Assembly (NCBI GenBank): GCA_030684835.1
Contig: JAUXWZ010000033.1
Location: 1 to 40,583 of the forward strand
Source of the DNA: Beijerinckiaceae bacterium
GTDB taxonomy: Bacteria; Pseudomonadota; Alphaproteobacteria; Rhizobiales; Beijerinckiaceae
DNA: 40,583 nt
Direction: 5' to 3'
Below the pieces are notes generated by a model. That model ran no database searches. It had not been told where the DNA came from and saw only the letters and a list, made by a program, of their open reading frames with translations. A program made the translations under genes and the position numbers. Below, in pieces: positions 6,696 through 13,754 of the stretch (positions are counted from its first letter, which is position 1; each line of letters starts with the position of its first letter).

Positions 6696-8960
6696 ATGAG
6701 TGCGCCCGGCAAGCCCCAGCCAACCCGATCGCCGGGGTGGGCTCGTGCGCGTATGGCCGGATGGATCGGCGTGCTGGCGCCCGTCGCCATTGGCTTTGGG
6801 CTGGCGGTGTTTCTGGCGGGGACCGCGCCAGTCGAGCGGCTACGCAACATCGTCTTCGACCAATACCTGCGCGCCGCGCCGCGCGCCTGGTCGCCGGATC
6901 TTCCGGTCCGCATCATCGACGTGGACGACGCTTCGCTCGCCCGGCTTGGTCAATGGCCCTGGCCGCGCCGTGTGATTGCAGAACTCACTGACAAGCTCGC
7001 GCAAAATGGCGCCGCCGTGATCGCTTACGACGTCGTCTTCGCGGAGCCTGATCGCTACGCGCCGGGCGCGATCCTCGATGAATTGCCCGCTTCTCCCGAG
7101 CGGGAGGCGTTGCGCGCGGCGCTCGAAGCGCAAGGCAAGCTGGCCGTCGATCCCCTCGCGTTGGCCTTTTCACGGGCCTCCGTGGTGGCGGCCACGGCGT
7201 TGGTGTCCCGGCCGATGGAGGCGTTTGATCCGCGAAGGGCGACGAAGTCGAATTTCGTCATTCTGGGCGATGATCCGACGCCGCTAGCCCCTTCCTTCCC
7301 CGCAGCAGTGTTGCCGTTGCCCGAACTGATGGCTGCAGCCTCCGGGCTTGGCGCCATCAACTACGTGAGTGACGGCGACCAGATCATTCGCCGGGGACCA
7401 CTCGTGTTCGCTTTGGGTCCGGCGGGTCGGCAAGCGTTGGTCCCATCGTTTGCCGTCGAGGCGCTGCGCGTCGCCTTCCAAACCGACACGCCAATCATCA
7501 AGTCAACCAATGCTTCTGGCGAGCGCGTGGCGGGCGGTCATAGCGCCATCGTCGCGGTCAAGGTGGGCGACGCCGAATTTGCGACCGACGCCGATGGCTC
7601 TGTGCGCATACGTTATGCCGGCGAGCAGTCCGGGCGGCGATTACCTGCGTGGAAGGTGCTCGCGGGCGAAGTCGAGCGCGACGAAATTGACGGCCGGATC
7701 ATGCTGGTGGGAACGAGCGCGGCGGCGCTCGCCGACATTCGCGCGACGCCGCTCAACCCCTCGACGCCCGGTGTCGAGGTGCATGCCGAATTGCTTGAAC
7801 ACGTCCTCACCGGCGCGCGCCTCGTGCGGCCCGATTGGGCGCCCGGCGCGGAGGGCTTCGTTATTTTGCTCGGCGGGGTGCTTGTGGCGTGGGCCGCGCG
7901 CCGTTTCCGGCCGGCGCCTGCCGCTGGCGCGCTTCTCGCGGCGCTCGCGGCGAGTGGGCTGGGATCATGGCTGCTATTCACGCGCGCCGACTTGCTGCTT
8001 GATCCGCTGGTTCCGGGCGCCTCATGGATCGCGACATATATCGCCGGCACGCTGCTCGCCTATCGGCGCGCAGAGAGCGAACGCAGATATGTACGGAGCG
8101 CTTTTCAGCGCTACCTGTCGCCTGAGATCGTGGAGCAGATCGCTGCCGATCCTTCGCGCCTGCGGCTGGGCGGCGAGACCCGGGAGACAACAGTGCTCTT
8201 CAGTGACGTGCGGGATTTCACATCCCGCGCCGAGTTGCTGGACGCAGAAGGCGTGGTGCGTTTTCTTAACGCCTTGCATACGCCGCTCACCGCCGCCGTT
8301 CTGGCGCATGGCGGCACCATCGACAAATACATCGGCGACGGCCTCATGGCGTTCTGGAACGCGCCTCTGGATGCGCCGGACCACGCCGACCGCGCCTGCG
8401 CTGCCGCGCTCGCGATGCAGGAGGCCGCGCTCGACCTCGACTCCCGCATGGCGCGCGAAGCGGCCGCCAATGGAGCGCCGCACCTGCCCGTGCGCATCGG
8501 GATCGGTCTCAGCACCGGACTCGCTTTTGTCGGGAACATGGGGTCCGAACAGCGCCTCGAGTATTCGATGGTGGGCGATACCGTAAATATCGCGGCAAGG
8601 CTGGAGGCCGGGACAAAGGACATCGGAGCGTCCATCATTGTCTCGGAAGCCACGGCAAAAACGGCGACGTCGCACCTCTTCGTGCCGCTGGGAGATTTGC
8701 TTCTCAGGGGGCGTGCGAGGGCCGAGCCCATTTTCGCTCTTCACACGAGAAAGTCAGCTCAAACAAATGAGTTTAATGACTTTTTGAAGTTACATGAAGA
8801 TGCGCTGATCGCTATCGAACAACGCCTGCCCACAGCAACGGCTACCATCGCTGCGACGTGTGCCACGGGTGACGGAGTGCGCTATGCGGCTTTCTATAAG
8901 CGACGGCTAGCGGGGCTCAAGCCAGCGCTTGAAGCAGGGAAAAATCCGGGTGGGTCTTGA
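6696..8960 (+). CDS. CHASE2-domain class III adenylate cyclase
   Basis: A 754-residue membrane-bound cyclase. A transmembrane helix lies at about residues 20-42 and a large extracytoplasmic CHASE2 sensor domain at about 45-385 (WPWPRRVIAELTDKL near its start). A group of helices follows at about 395-455, then a class III nucleotidyl cyclase domain at about 480-690. The two metal-binding aspartates are in LFSDVRDFTS (about 500-506). IDKYIGDGLMAFW (about 540-552) supplies the base-recognising Lys, and VGDTVNIAARLE the partner Asp plus the transition-state Asn and Arg. The site is therefore intact and set for ATP. Cyclic AMP output is inferred from family knowledge; the signal sensed is unknown. 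ATG 6696 is taken over the TTG at 6690. It follows xthA by 6 bp. Confidence 0.9.
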   Translation: MSAPGKPQPTRSPGWARARMAGWIGVLAPVAIGFGLAVFLAGTAPVERLRNIVFDQYLRAAPRAWSPDLPVRIIDVDDASLARLGQWPWPRRVIAELTDKLAQNGAAVIAYDVVFAEPDRYAPGAILDELPASPEREALRAALEAQGKLAVDPLALAFSRASVVAATALVSRPMEAFDPRRATKSNFVILGDDPTPLAPSFPAAVLPLPELMAAASGLGAINYVSDGDQIIRRGPLVFALGPAGRQALVPSFAVEALRVAFQTDTPIIKSTNASGERVAGGHSAIVAVKVGDAEFATDADGSVRIRYAGEQSGRRLPAWKVLAGEVERDEIDGRIMLVGTSAAALADIRATPLNPSTPGVEVHAELLEHVLTGARLVRPDWAPGAEGFVILLGGVLVAWAARRFRPAPAAGALLAALAASGLGSWLLFTRADLLLDPLVPGASWIATYIAGTLLAYRRAESERRYVRSAFQRYLSPEIVEQIAADPSRLRLGGETRETTVLFSDVRDFTSRAELLDAEGVVRFLNALHTPLTAAVLAHGGTIDKYIGDGLMAFWNAPLDAPDHADRACAAALAMQEAALDLDSRMAREAAANGAPHLPVRIGIGLSTGLAFVGNMGSEQRLEYSMVGDTVNIAARLEAGTKDIGASIIVSEATAKTATSHLFVPLGDLLLRGRARAEPIFALHTRKSAQTNEFNDFLKLHEDALIAIEQRLPTATATIAATCATGDGVRYAAFYKRRLAGLKPALEAGKNPGGS

Positions 8961-9002
8961 CGGCCAAGGCGTTCGTCGGCTCAATTCGGGTTCTATCCTG
9001 CT

Positions 9003-9055
9003 AAGGCGAAGATGTTTCGGGGAGCGCCCTGCCCGATGGCGCCTTGCCAACATCT
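9003..9055 (+). other. Interleaved complementary arms (possible pseudoknot)
   Basis: In the gap after the cyclase gene two perfect complementary pairs interleave: AAGGCG (9003-9008) with CGCCTT (9040-9045), and AGATGTT (9010-9016) with AACATCT (9049-9055). The order A-B-A'-B' is that of an H-type pseudoknot with loops of 1, 23 and 3 nt. It could be a 3' processing element, a structured leader for the next gene, or chance. Confidence 0.25.
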
Positions 9056-9150
9056 GGTCTCGGGCACTCAACGAGAGCAGCACCCCATAAGCACGACAGG
9101 AGGCCGCCTTAGCCAATTACTCCGACACAGATGATCCGAATGACCGGGCC

Positions 9151-9816
9151 GTGTTGAATTGGGTCATAGCGGGCCTGTCGGCTGCAGCCGCCGTGTGGGT
9201 GGGCTGGATGCTCGACTGGCCGTGGATCTTCGACATGCACGACCCGGAATTCAATCCGATGATCATGTTCGAAGGCCTGCTGATCGGCGTGGCGGCATGG
9301 CACATTGTCAAGGCGTTGCGGTGGCGAGCGCGATCCAGGGCCTTTGGCGTCACCAACATCAAGATCAGCGGGCGCACGCCGGCGCCACTGGGCGGCGAAC
9401 TTTCGGGCGTCCTGCACCTTGGCCGTCCGGTAGCGCCCACGGCCGACTGGACGCTGAAATTGACCTGCTTAGACATCCACGAGACGCACGACACGCGAGA
9501 CGCCCCGCCCTCCCCCTATCGGCGGGACGCCTATCCGGTCTGGAGCACGACAATCACTTTGCCTGCGGGAATCGACACAGCGCGGGGCCTTCCCTTCCGT
9601 TTCCAATTGCCGGATTCGGTCGGGCCAAAGCCTGTCCAGCCGATGGAACGTAAGAGCGCTCATTTCCGCTTCACCGCCTCGTTGAACATCCCCGGCTTCA
9701 GGCGCATTGTCACCCACAATGCCCCGCCTGTGGCGCGGAGCTGGCGCCTGCTGGTCACTGCGCCGACGTCGGGCCCTAATTTCCGGGTCGAGTTTGTGGT
9801 ACCCGTGGAAGACTAG
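9151..9816 (+). CDS. Unknown membrane protein, two helices plus a beta-rich domain
   Basis: I do not recognise this gene with confidence. From the GTG at 9151 it encodes 221 residues: a helix at about 2-22, a second helix at about 37-60 ending in RWRARSR, then a soluble beta-rich domain of about 150 residues ending WRLLVTAPTSGPNFRVEFVV. That tail resembles the arrestin-like beta-sandwich regions found with DUF3592-type membrane proteins; this is inference only. The start is doubtful. A perfect AGGAGG at 9098-9103 sits 5 nt upstream of an in-frame TTA at 9109, and the frame from there reads ANYSDTDDPNDRA before the listed start. No ATG, GTG or TTG lies between them. A stop at 9088 bounds the frame. 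Codon use looks like that of its neighbours. Confidence 0.7.
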   Translation: MLNWVIAGLSAAAAVWVGWMLDWPWIFDMHDPEFNPMIMFEGLLIGVAAWHIVKALRWRARSRAFGVTNIKISGRTPAPLGGELSGVLHLGRPVAPTADWTLKLTCLDIHETHDTRDAPPSPYRRDAYPVWSTTITLPAGIDTARGLPFRFQLPDSVGPKPVQPMERKSAHFRFTASLNIPGFRRIVTHNAPPVARSWRLLVTAPTSGPNFRVEFVVPVED

Positions 9817-9837
9817 GGCGTAGCCTAACCAGCGCAT

Positions 9838-10000
9838 ATCTGCTGCGACGAAGAAGTTTGCGTGTTCTGCGGCCTTAAGAGGTCGACCACGCGTCCAATG
9901 GCGTTAACAGGACCGTTCATGCCGGCCTTTACGCAGCAAGGTCTTCAGCTTCGAGAAGGGGCCATCTACCCAATTCGGGCAAGAGCCGCGCCCGCAGAAC
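9838..10000 (-). pseudogene. Decayed C-terminus of an IS630-family transposase
   Basis: Read on the minus strand, this gap holds the end of an IS630-type transposase broken by frameshifts. In order, in three or four frames, appear VLRARLLPEL (ending near 9971), FSKLKTLLRK (9957-9928), KAGMNGPVNAIGRVVDLL, and EHANFFVAAD (9867-9838). These follow the order of the family's C-terminus: the Pro-Glu-Leu of the DDE region, the FxKLKxLLRKA block, the AIGRxVDLF segment, and the terminal ECANYFVAAGY. The YLPPYS piece expected before PEL is deleted, as is everything further upstream, where the ExoR-like gene ends 21 bp away. No terminal inverted repeats or target duplication are visible. It is a dead fragment. 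Confidence 0.65.
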
Positions 10001-10020
10001 CGGTCTGGCGCCATCAAGCC

Positions 10021-10872
10021 TTAGCGCGAACGCCGCTTGAGAAAGGAGCCCAGCTCCTCGTGAGCGCGCTGTCTTTCAGGCTCCGAGGCGGCTGCCATGG
10101 CAGTCTCATACTGATCGACAATCCACTGCTCTTCCGGCTTGGCGCCAACAGCCTCGCGCGCCAGGATGAGATACATGAGGCCGCGCGCCCGGCGGACCGA
10201 CGGACTGGATTTCGAGGCGAACAGGATATTGCCCAATACGGCCTGCGCTTCGACATGATTTTTGTCGGCGGCGGCGCTCAGCCATTGAAGAGCGATGCGC
10301 GCGTCCCGCTTGACGCCGTTTCCATCAAGATACATCCGGGCCAGCTGATATTGCGCGTGGGCATCCCCGAAGTTCGTTGCGGCGAAATGAAACATCTCCA
10401 TCGCGCGATCCGGATTCCGGCGCACGCCGCTATTGGGAATTCCGCTCAGGTCATAGACGCCAACCGATACGAAGGCGCTCGCCACGATGCTGCGCTCACG
10501 CGGGTCGGAACTGTCGAAGTCAAATGCGCGGGTGATCTGGGTGAAGTATTGGTAGGCCTTGATATGATCATTGGGCACACCATCGCCGCTGGCGTACATT
10601 TGCCCCAGTTTCCAACGGGCCAGCGGCTGGCCTTCGTCGGCTGCATATTTGAGCGCCTTGATGGACGTGGCGAAGTCGCCATTCTGATAGCCCTGAATTC
10701 CCTGACGCAGCGCGGCGCGCGGATCCTTGAAGATCGGCGCGACGGCGACAGTTGCAGCGCCTGTCTGCGGCTCCAGCGCGAACGCGCCGGGCGCAAAGGC
10801 GCATGCGGCGATTGCGGCCAAAGCCGCAATGCCTAGCCTGCGATGGGGAATAGGAGCCTCAAATATCCGCAT
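10021..10872 (-). CDS. exoR: ExoR-like periplasmic Sel1-repeat protein
   Basis: A 283-residue exported protein. A signal peptide covers about residues 1-32 (GIAALAAIAACAFAPGAFA, cleavage before LEPQ). The mature part is made of Sel1-like repeats, for example QPLARWKLGQMYASGDGV, DAHAQYQLARMYLDGNGV and HVEAQAVLGNILF. Layout, length and the GYQNGDFATSIKALKYAADE start resemble ExoR of rhizobia, a periplasmic protein that restrains the ExoS/ChvI two-component system controlling exopolysaccharide and motility. Neither exoS nor chvI is in the window, so the role is inferred from similarity recalled by eye. The ATG at 10872 lies within the last codons of ilvD, giving a 14-bp overlap and suggesting translational coupling. 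Other Sel1-repeat proteins remain possible. Confidence 0.7.
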   Translation of the reverse strand: MRIFEAPIPHRRLGIAALAAIAACAFAPGAFALEPQTGAATVAVAPIFKDPRAALRQGIQGYQNGDFATSIKALKYAADEGQPLARWKLGQMYASGDGVPNDHIKAYQYFTQITRAFDFDSSDPRERSIVASAFVSVGVYDLSGIPNSGVRRNPDRAMEMFHFAATNFGDAHAQYQLARMYLDGNGVKRDARIALQWLSAAADKNHVEAQAVLGNILFASKSSPSVRRARGLMYLILAREAVGAKPEEQWIVDQYETAMAAASEPERQRAHEELGSFLKRRSR

Positions 10873-12586
10873 AAATCGAAATCTCTTTTGCGGCGCCCGG
10901 ATGGGTGACCGCGCCATCACGGGCGCAACCCACCGTCTGGGCGTATTTCCAAATCGTGCCAGAGCCGAATTCGGTCTCGCGCGGCTTCCAGGTCTTGCGG
11001 CGTTCGGCCAGTTCTTCGTCGCTTAATTCAACAGCAAGGATGCCGTCGATCGCGTCGAGCACGATCATGTCGCCATCCTCGAGAAGCGCGATTGGCCCTC
11101 CAACGGCGGCCTCCGGCCCCACATGTCCGACGCAGAAGCCGCGCGTCGCGCCCGAGAAACGTCCGTCGGTGATGAGAGCGACCTTGTCGCCCATGCCCTG
11201 CCCGTACAGCGACGCCGTGGTGGCGAGCATTTCACGCATTCCCGGTCCGCCTTTCGGCCCCTCGTAGCGGATGACGAGAACATCGCCCTCCTTGAACTCG
11301 CGCTTGGTGACAGCCTCGAAGCACTTCTCCTCAGTGTCGAACACGCGCGCGGGACCGCGAAAACGCTGCTTGTCGACCGGCATGCCGGCGACCTTCACGA
11401 TGGCGCCTTCTGGCGCAAGATTACCCTTGAGGCCCACGACGCCGCCCGTCACGGTGAGCGGCTTGTTCGCGGGATAAACCACGTCCTGCAGGTCGTTCCA
11501 CTTCACCTTTTCAAGGTTCTCGGCGATCGTGCGGCCGGTCACTGTCAGGCAGTCGCCGTGCAGGAAGCCGTGATCCAATAGCGTCTTCATCATCAGCGGA
11601 ATGCCGCCGACCTCGAACATGTCCTTGGCGACGTATTTGCCGCCGGGCTTGAGGTCCGCGATATAGGGCGTACGCTTGAAGATCTCGGCCACATCAAAGA
11701 GATCGAACTCGATGCCGCATTCGTGCGCGATGGCGGGCAAATGCAACGCGGCGTTGGTGGACCCGCCAGAGGCTGCGACCACAGTCGCGGCGTTTTCCAG
11801 CGCCTTACGGGTGACAATGTCGCGCGGGCGAATGTTCTTGGCGATGAGATCCATGACCATCTGACCAGCGGCCATACTGAACTTGTCGCGGATTTCATAA
11901 GGCGCGGGCGCGCCAGCCGAGTAAGGCAACGCAAGGCCTATGGCCTCGGACACAGTCGCCATCGTGTTGGCGGTGAACTGCGCGCCGCAAGCGCCGGCGG
12001 ACGGACAGGCGACCTGCTCCATCTCATCGAGATCGTCCGACGAAATTTCGCCGACAGAATGCTTGCCGACGGCCTCGAACATGTCCTGCACGGTGATCTC
12101 GCGACCGCGGAAGTTACCGGGCAGAATCGAGCCGCCGTAAATGAAGATTGACGGCACGTTGAGGCGCACCATCGCCATCATCATGCCGGGCAGCGACTTG
12201 TCGCAACCCGCCAGCCCGACGAGCGCGTCGTAGCAATGACCGCGCATGGTGAGCTCAACCGAGTCAGCGATCACTTCGCGCGATACGAGCGAAGACTTCA
12301 TGCCCTGATGGCCCATGGCGATGCCGTCAGTAACGGTGATCGTGCAGAATTCGCGCGGCGTTCCGCCAGCGGAGGCGACGCCTTTCTTCACGGCCTGCGC
12401 CTGGCGCATGAGCGAGATGTTGCAGGGCGCGGCTTCATTCCATGCGGAGGCAACGCCCACCAGCGGCTGGTGAATCTGTTCGCGCGTCAAACCCATGGCA
12501 TAAAGATACGAGCGATGCGGCGCGCGGGCCGGACCTTCCGTGACATGGCGGCTGGGAAGTTTGCTCTTGTCGAAACGCGCTGTCAT
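10859..12586 (-). CDS. ilvD: Dihydroxy-acid dehydratase
   Basis: A 575-residue iron-sulfur enzyme of the IlvD/Edd family, catalysing the dehydration step common to valine, isoleucine and leucine synthesis (and supplying the pantothenate precursor) in the cytoplasm. It shows HRSYLYAMGL near the N-terminus and the cluster-binding cysteines in AGCDKSLPGM and PSAGACGAQFTANTM. A further cysteine lies in APCNIS, and the C-terminal region GRFSGATRGFCVGHVGPEAA is typical. The ATG at 12586 has a GAAGG ribosome-binding site and gives the usual family N-terminus; the frame is open to a GTG at 12775 but that extension is unconserved. The exoR-like gene starts inside its end, so the two form an operon. 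A strong dyad lies about 170 bp upstream. Confidence 0.95.
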   Translation of the reverse strand: MTARFDKSKLPSRHVTEGPARAPHRSYLYAMGLTREQIHQPLVGVASAWNEAAPCNISLMRQAQAVKKGVASAGGTPREFCTITVTDGIAMGHQGMKSSLVSREVIADSVELTMRGHCYDALVGLAGCDKSLPGMMMAMVRLNVPSIFIYGGSILPGNFRGREITVQDMFEAVGKHSVGEISSDDLDEMEQVACPSAGACGAQFTANTMATVSEAIGLALPYSAGAPAPYEIRDKFSMAAGQMVMDLIAKNIRPRDIVTRKALENAATVVAASGGSTNAALHLPAIAHECGIEFDLFDVAEIFKRTPYIADLKPGGKYVAKDMFEVGGIPLMMKTLLDHGFLHGDCLTVTGRTIAENLEKVKWNDLQDVVYPANKPLTVTGGVVGLKGNLAPEGAIVKVAGMPVDKQRFRGPARVFDTEEKCFEAVTKREFKEGDVLVIRYEGPKGGPGMREMLATTASLYGQGMGDKVALITDGRFSGATRGFCVGHVGPEAAVGGPIALLEDGDMIVLDAIDGILAVELSDEELAERRKTWKPRETEFGSGTIWKYAQTVGCARDGAVTHPGAAKEISIYADI

Positions 12587-12897
12587 GAACCTTCGTTGCC
12601 CCGAACTTCCTTCGAGCGAACGTTGCCGATCGCCCCTGCCGTCAGCTGCGACTTCAGGTTCAAAGAACCCTTGTTCAATCCGCGCCGCCGGACGCTCGCC
12701 GACGCTCGCAGACGGAAAGCGCTTTCGCCTCCCACACCGTAAGCAATCGGAATTAGCGCTGCGTTTATGGCACAAACGCGGCGCGCTCGGTGGCTGCGGA
12801 TGGCAAGAAAAGAATGATTCCGAGGCTGTTGCCAGGGCGCCACATGCCTACGCTGGCGGCGCTTGACGAGCACGGGCGAGCGCCCTCTGCTAGAGAT
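12587..12897. promoter_or_regulatory. Divergent ilvD/zupT promoter region with an 11-bp dyad
   Basis: A 311-bp region between genes transcribed away from each other. It contains a strong inverted repeat: GCGCTGCGTTT (12756-12766), a 7-bp spacer, AAACGCGGCGC (12774-12784), with one non-symmetric pair that would be a G-U wobble in RNA. No T-tract follows on either strand, so it fits an operator or leader hairpin better than a terminator. I see no branched-chain amino acid leader peptide and no clear zinc-uptake regulator box. Both flanking reading frames are open into this region, but the extensions look unconserved. Confidence 0.4.
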
Positions 12898-13749
12898 ATG
12901 GAATCGCTCTTCCCGCCCGCCGTCATCGTCGCCTTCGCCATTACGATTGGCGCCGGAATGGCCACCGTTCTCGGCAGCTTTCTGGTCATCTGGGCGCGGC
13001 AAACCAACACCCGCTTGCTGGCGTTTGGCCTCGCCTTCTCTGGCGGCGCAATGGTTTACGTGTCGCTGGTGGAAATCTTCGTGAAAGCCAACGAGAGCTT
13101 CGCGAAGTCGGCTGATCCGAAAACTGCGTACATGTACGCGACGCTTTTTTTCTTTGTCGGGGTCGCAATCCTGTTCGCCATTGATCGGTTCGTGCCTAAT
13201 CCGCACACAGGGTTCGACGAGAAGCGAGTGAGGGCCGCGGCCGCCGACACACTGGCGCTAAAGCGGGTTCCGGCGCTGAAAGAGGCGGGTCCAGATGCGG
13301 CTCTCGCGCGCATCGCAATTCTCGCTGCTGTGGCCATCACCCTGCACAACCTGCCGGAGGGACTCGCGACGTTCTTCGCAACGCTCGACAATCCGACGGT
13401 GGGCCTGCCGTTGGCCATCGCCATCGCGGTCCACAATATCCCGGAAGGCGTGTCTATCGCCGTCCCGGTCTATTACGCGACGGGCTCCAAATCGAAAGCC
13501 GTCCTCGCCACGGCTGTTTCAGGCTTTGCGGAACCGCTGGGCGCGCTGATTGGGTATCTCGCGCTCGCCTCGATTCTCACGCCCTTCGTGTTCGGCGCCG
13601 TCTTCGCTGTGATTGCGGGGGCGATGGTGTTTCTCGCGCTCGACGAATTGCTGCCCGCCGCGCGCGTTTACGCCCGGGGGCACGAGACCGTTTACGGCAT
13701 CCTTGTGGGCATGGGCGCCATGGCGGTCAGTCTCGTTCTGTTCAAGTAG
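12898..13749 (+). CDS. zupT: ZIP-family divalent metal transporter (ZupT-like)
   Basis: A 283-residue inner-membrane protein of the ZIP family, importing zinc and sometimes iron or manganese. About eight helices are predicted. The two metal-binding helices are well conserved: HNLPEGLATF and HNIPEGVSIA, with their His, Asn, Pro and Glu residues. A hydrophilic loop of about 60 residues (around 85-140) separates the N-terminal three helices from the core, as in ZupT. The ATG at 12898 gives a normal N-terminus directly before the first helix; an in-frame GTG at 12790 would add 36 residues with no membrane segment. It converges on valS with a 5-bp gap. Metal specificity cannot be read from the sequence. 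Confidence 0.88.
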   Translation: MESLFPPAVIVAFAITIGAGMATVLGSFLVIWARQTNTRLLAFGLAFSGGAMVYVSLVEIFVKANESFAKSADPKTAYMYATLFFFVGVAILFAIDRFVPNPHTGFDEKRVRAAAADTLALKRVPALKEAGPDAALARIAILAAVAITLHNLPEGLATFFATLDNPTVGLPLAIAIAVHNIPEGVSIAVPVYYATGSKSKAVLATAVSGFAEPLGALIGYLALASILTPFVFGAVFAVIAGAMVFLALDELLPAARVYARGHETVYGILVGMGAMAVSLVLFK

Positions 13750-13754
13750 CAGCC

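Noticed and set aside
9862-10836. 324-codon open frame on the plus strand
   Set aside because: It runs antisense to the ExoR-like gene and the transposase remnant. The minus frame has a signal peptide and Sel1 repeats, while this one has no recognisable domain.
12587-12760. Branched-chain amino acid leader peptide upstream of ilvD
   Set aside because: No short frame with a run of Leu, Val or Ile codons followed by alternative hairpins was found.
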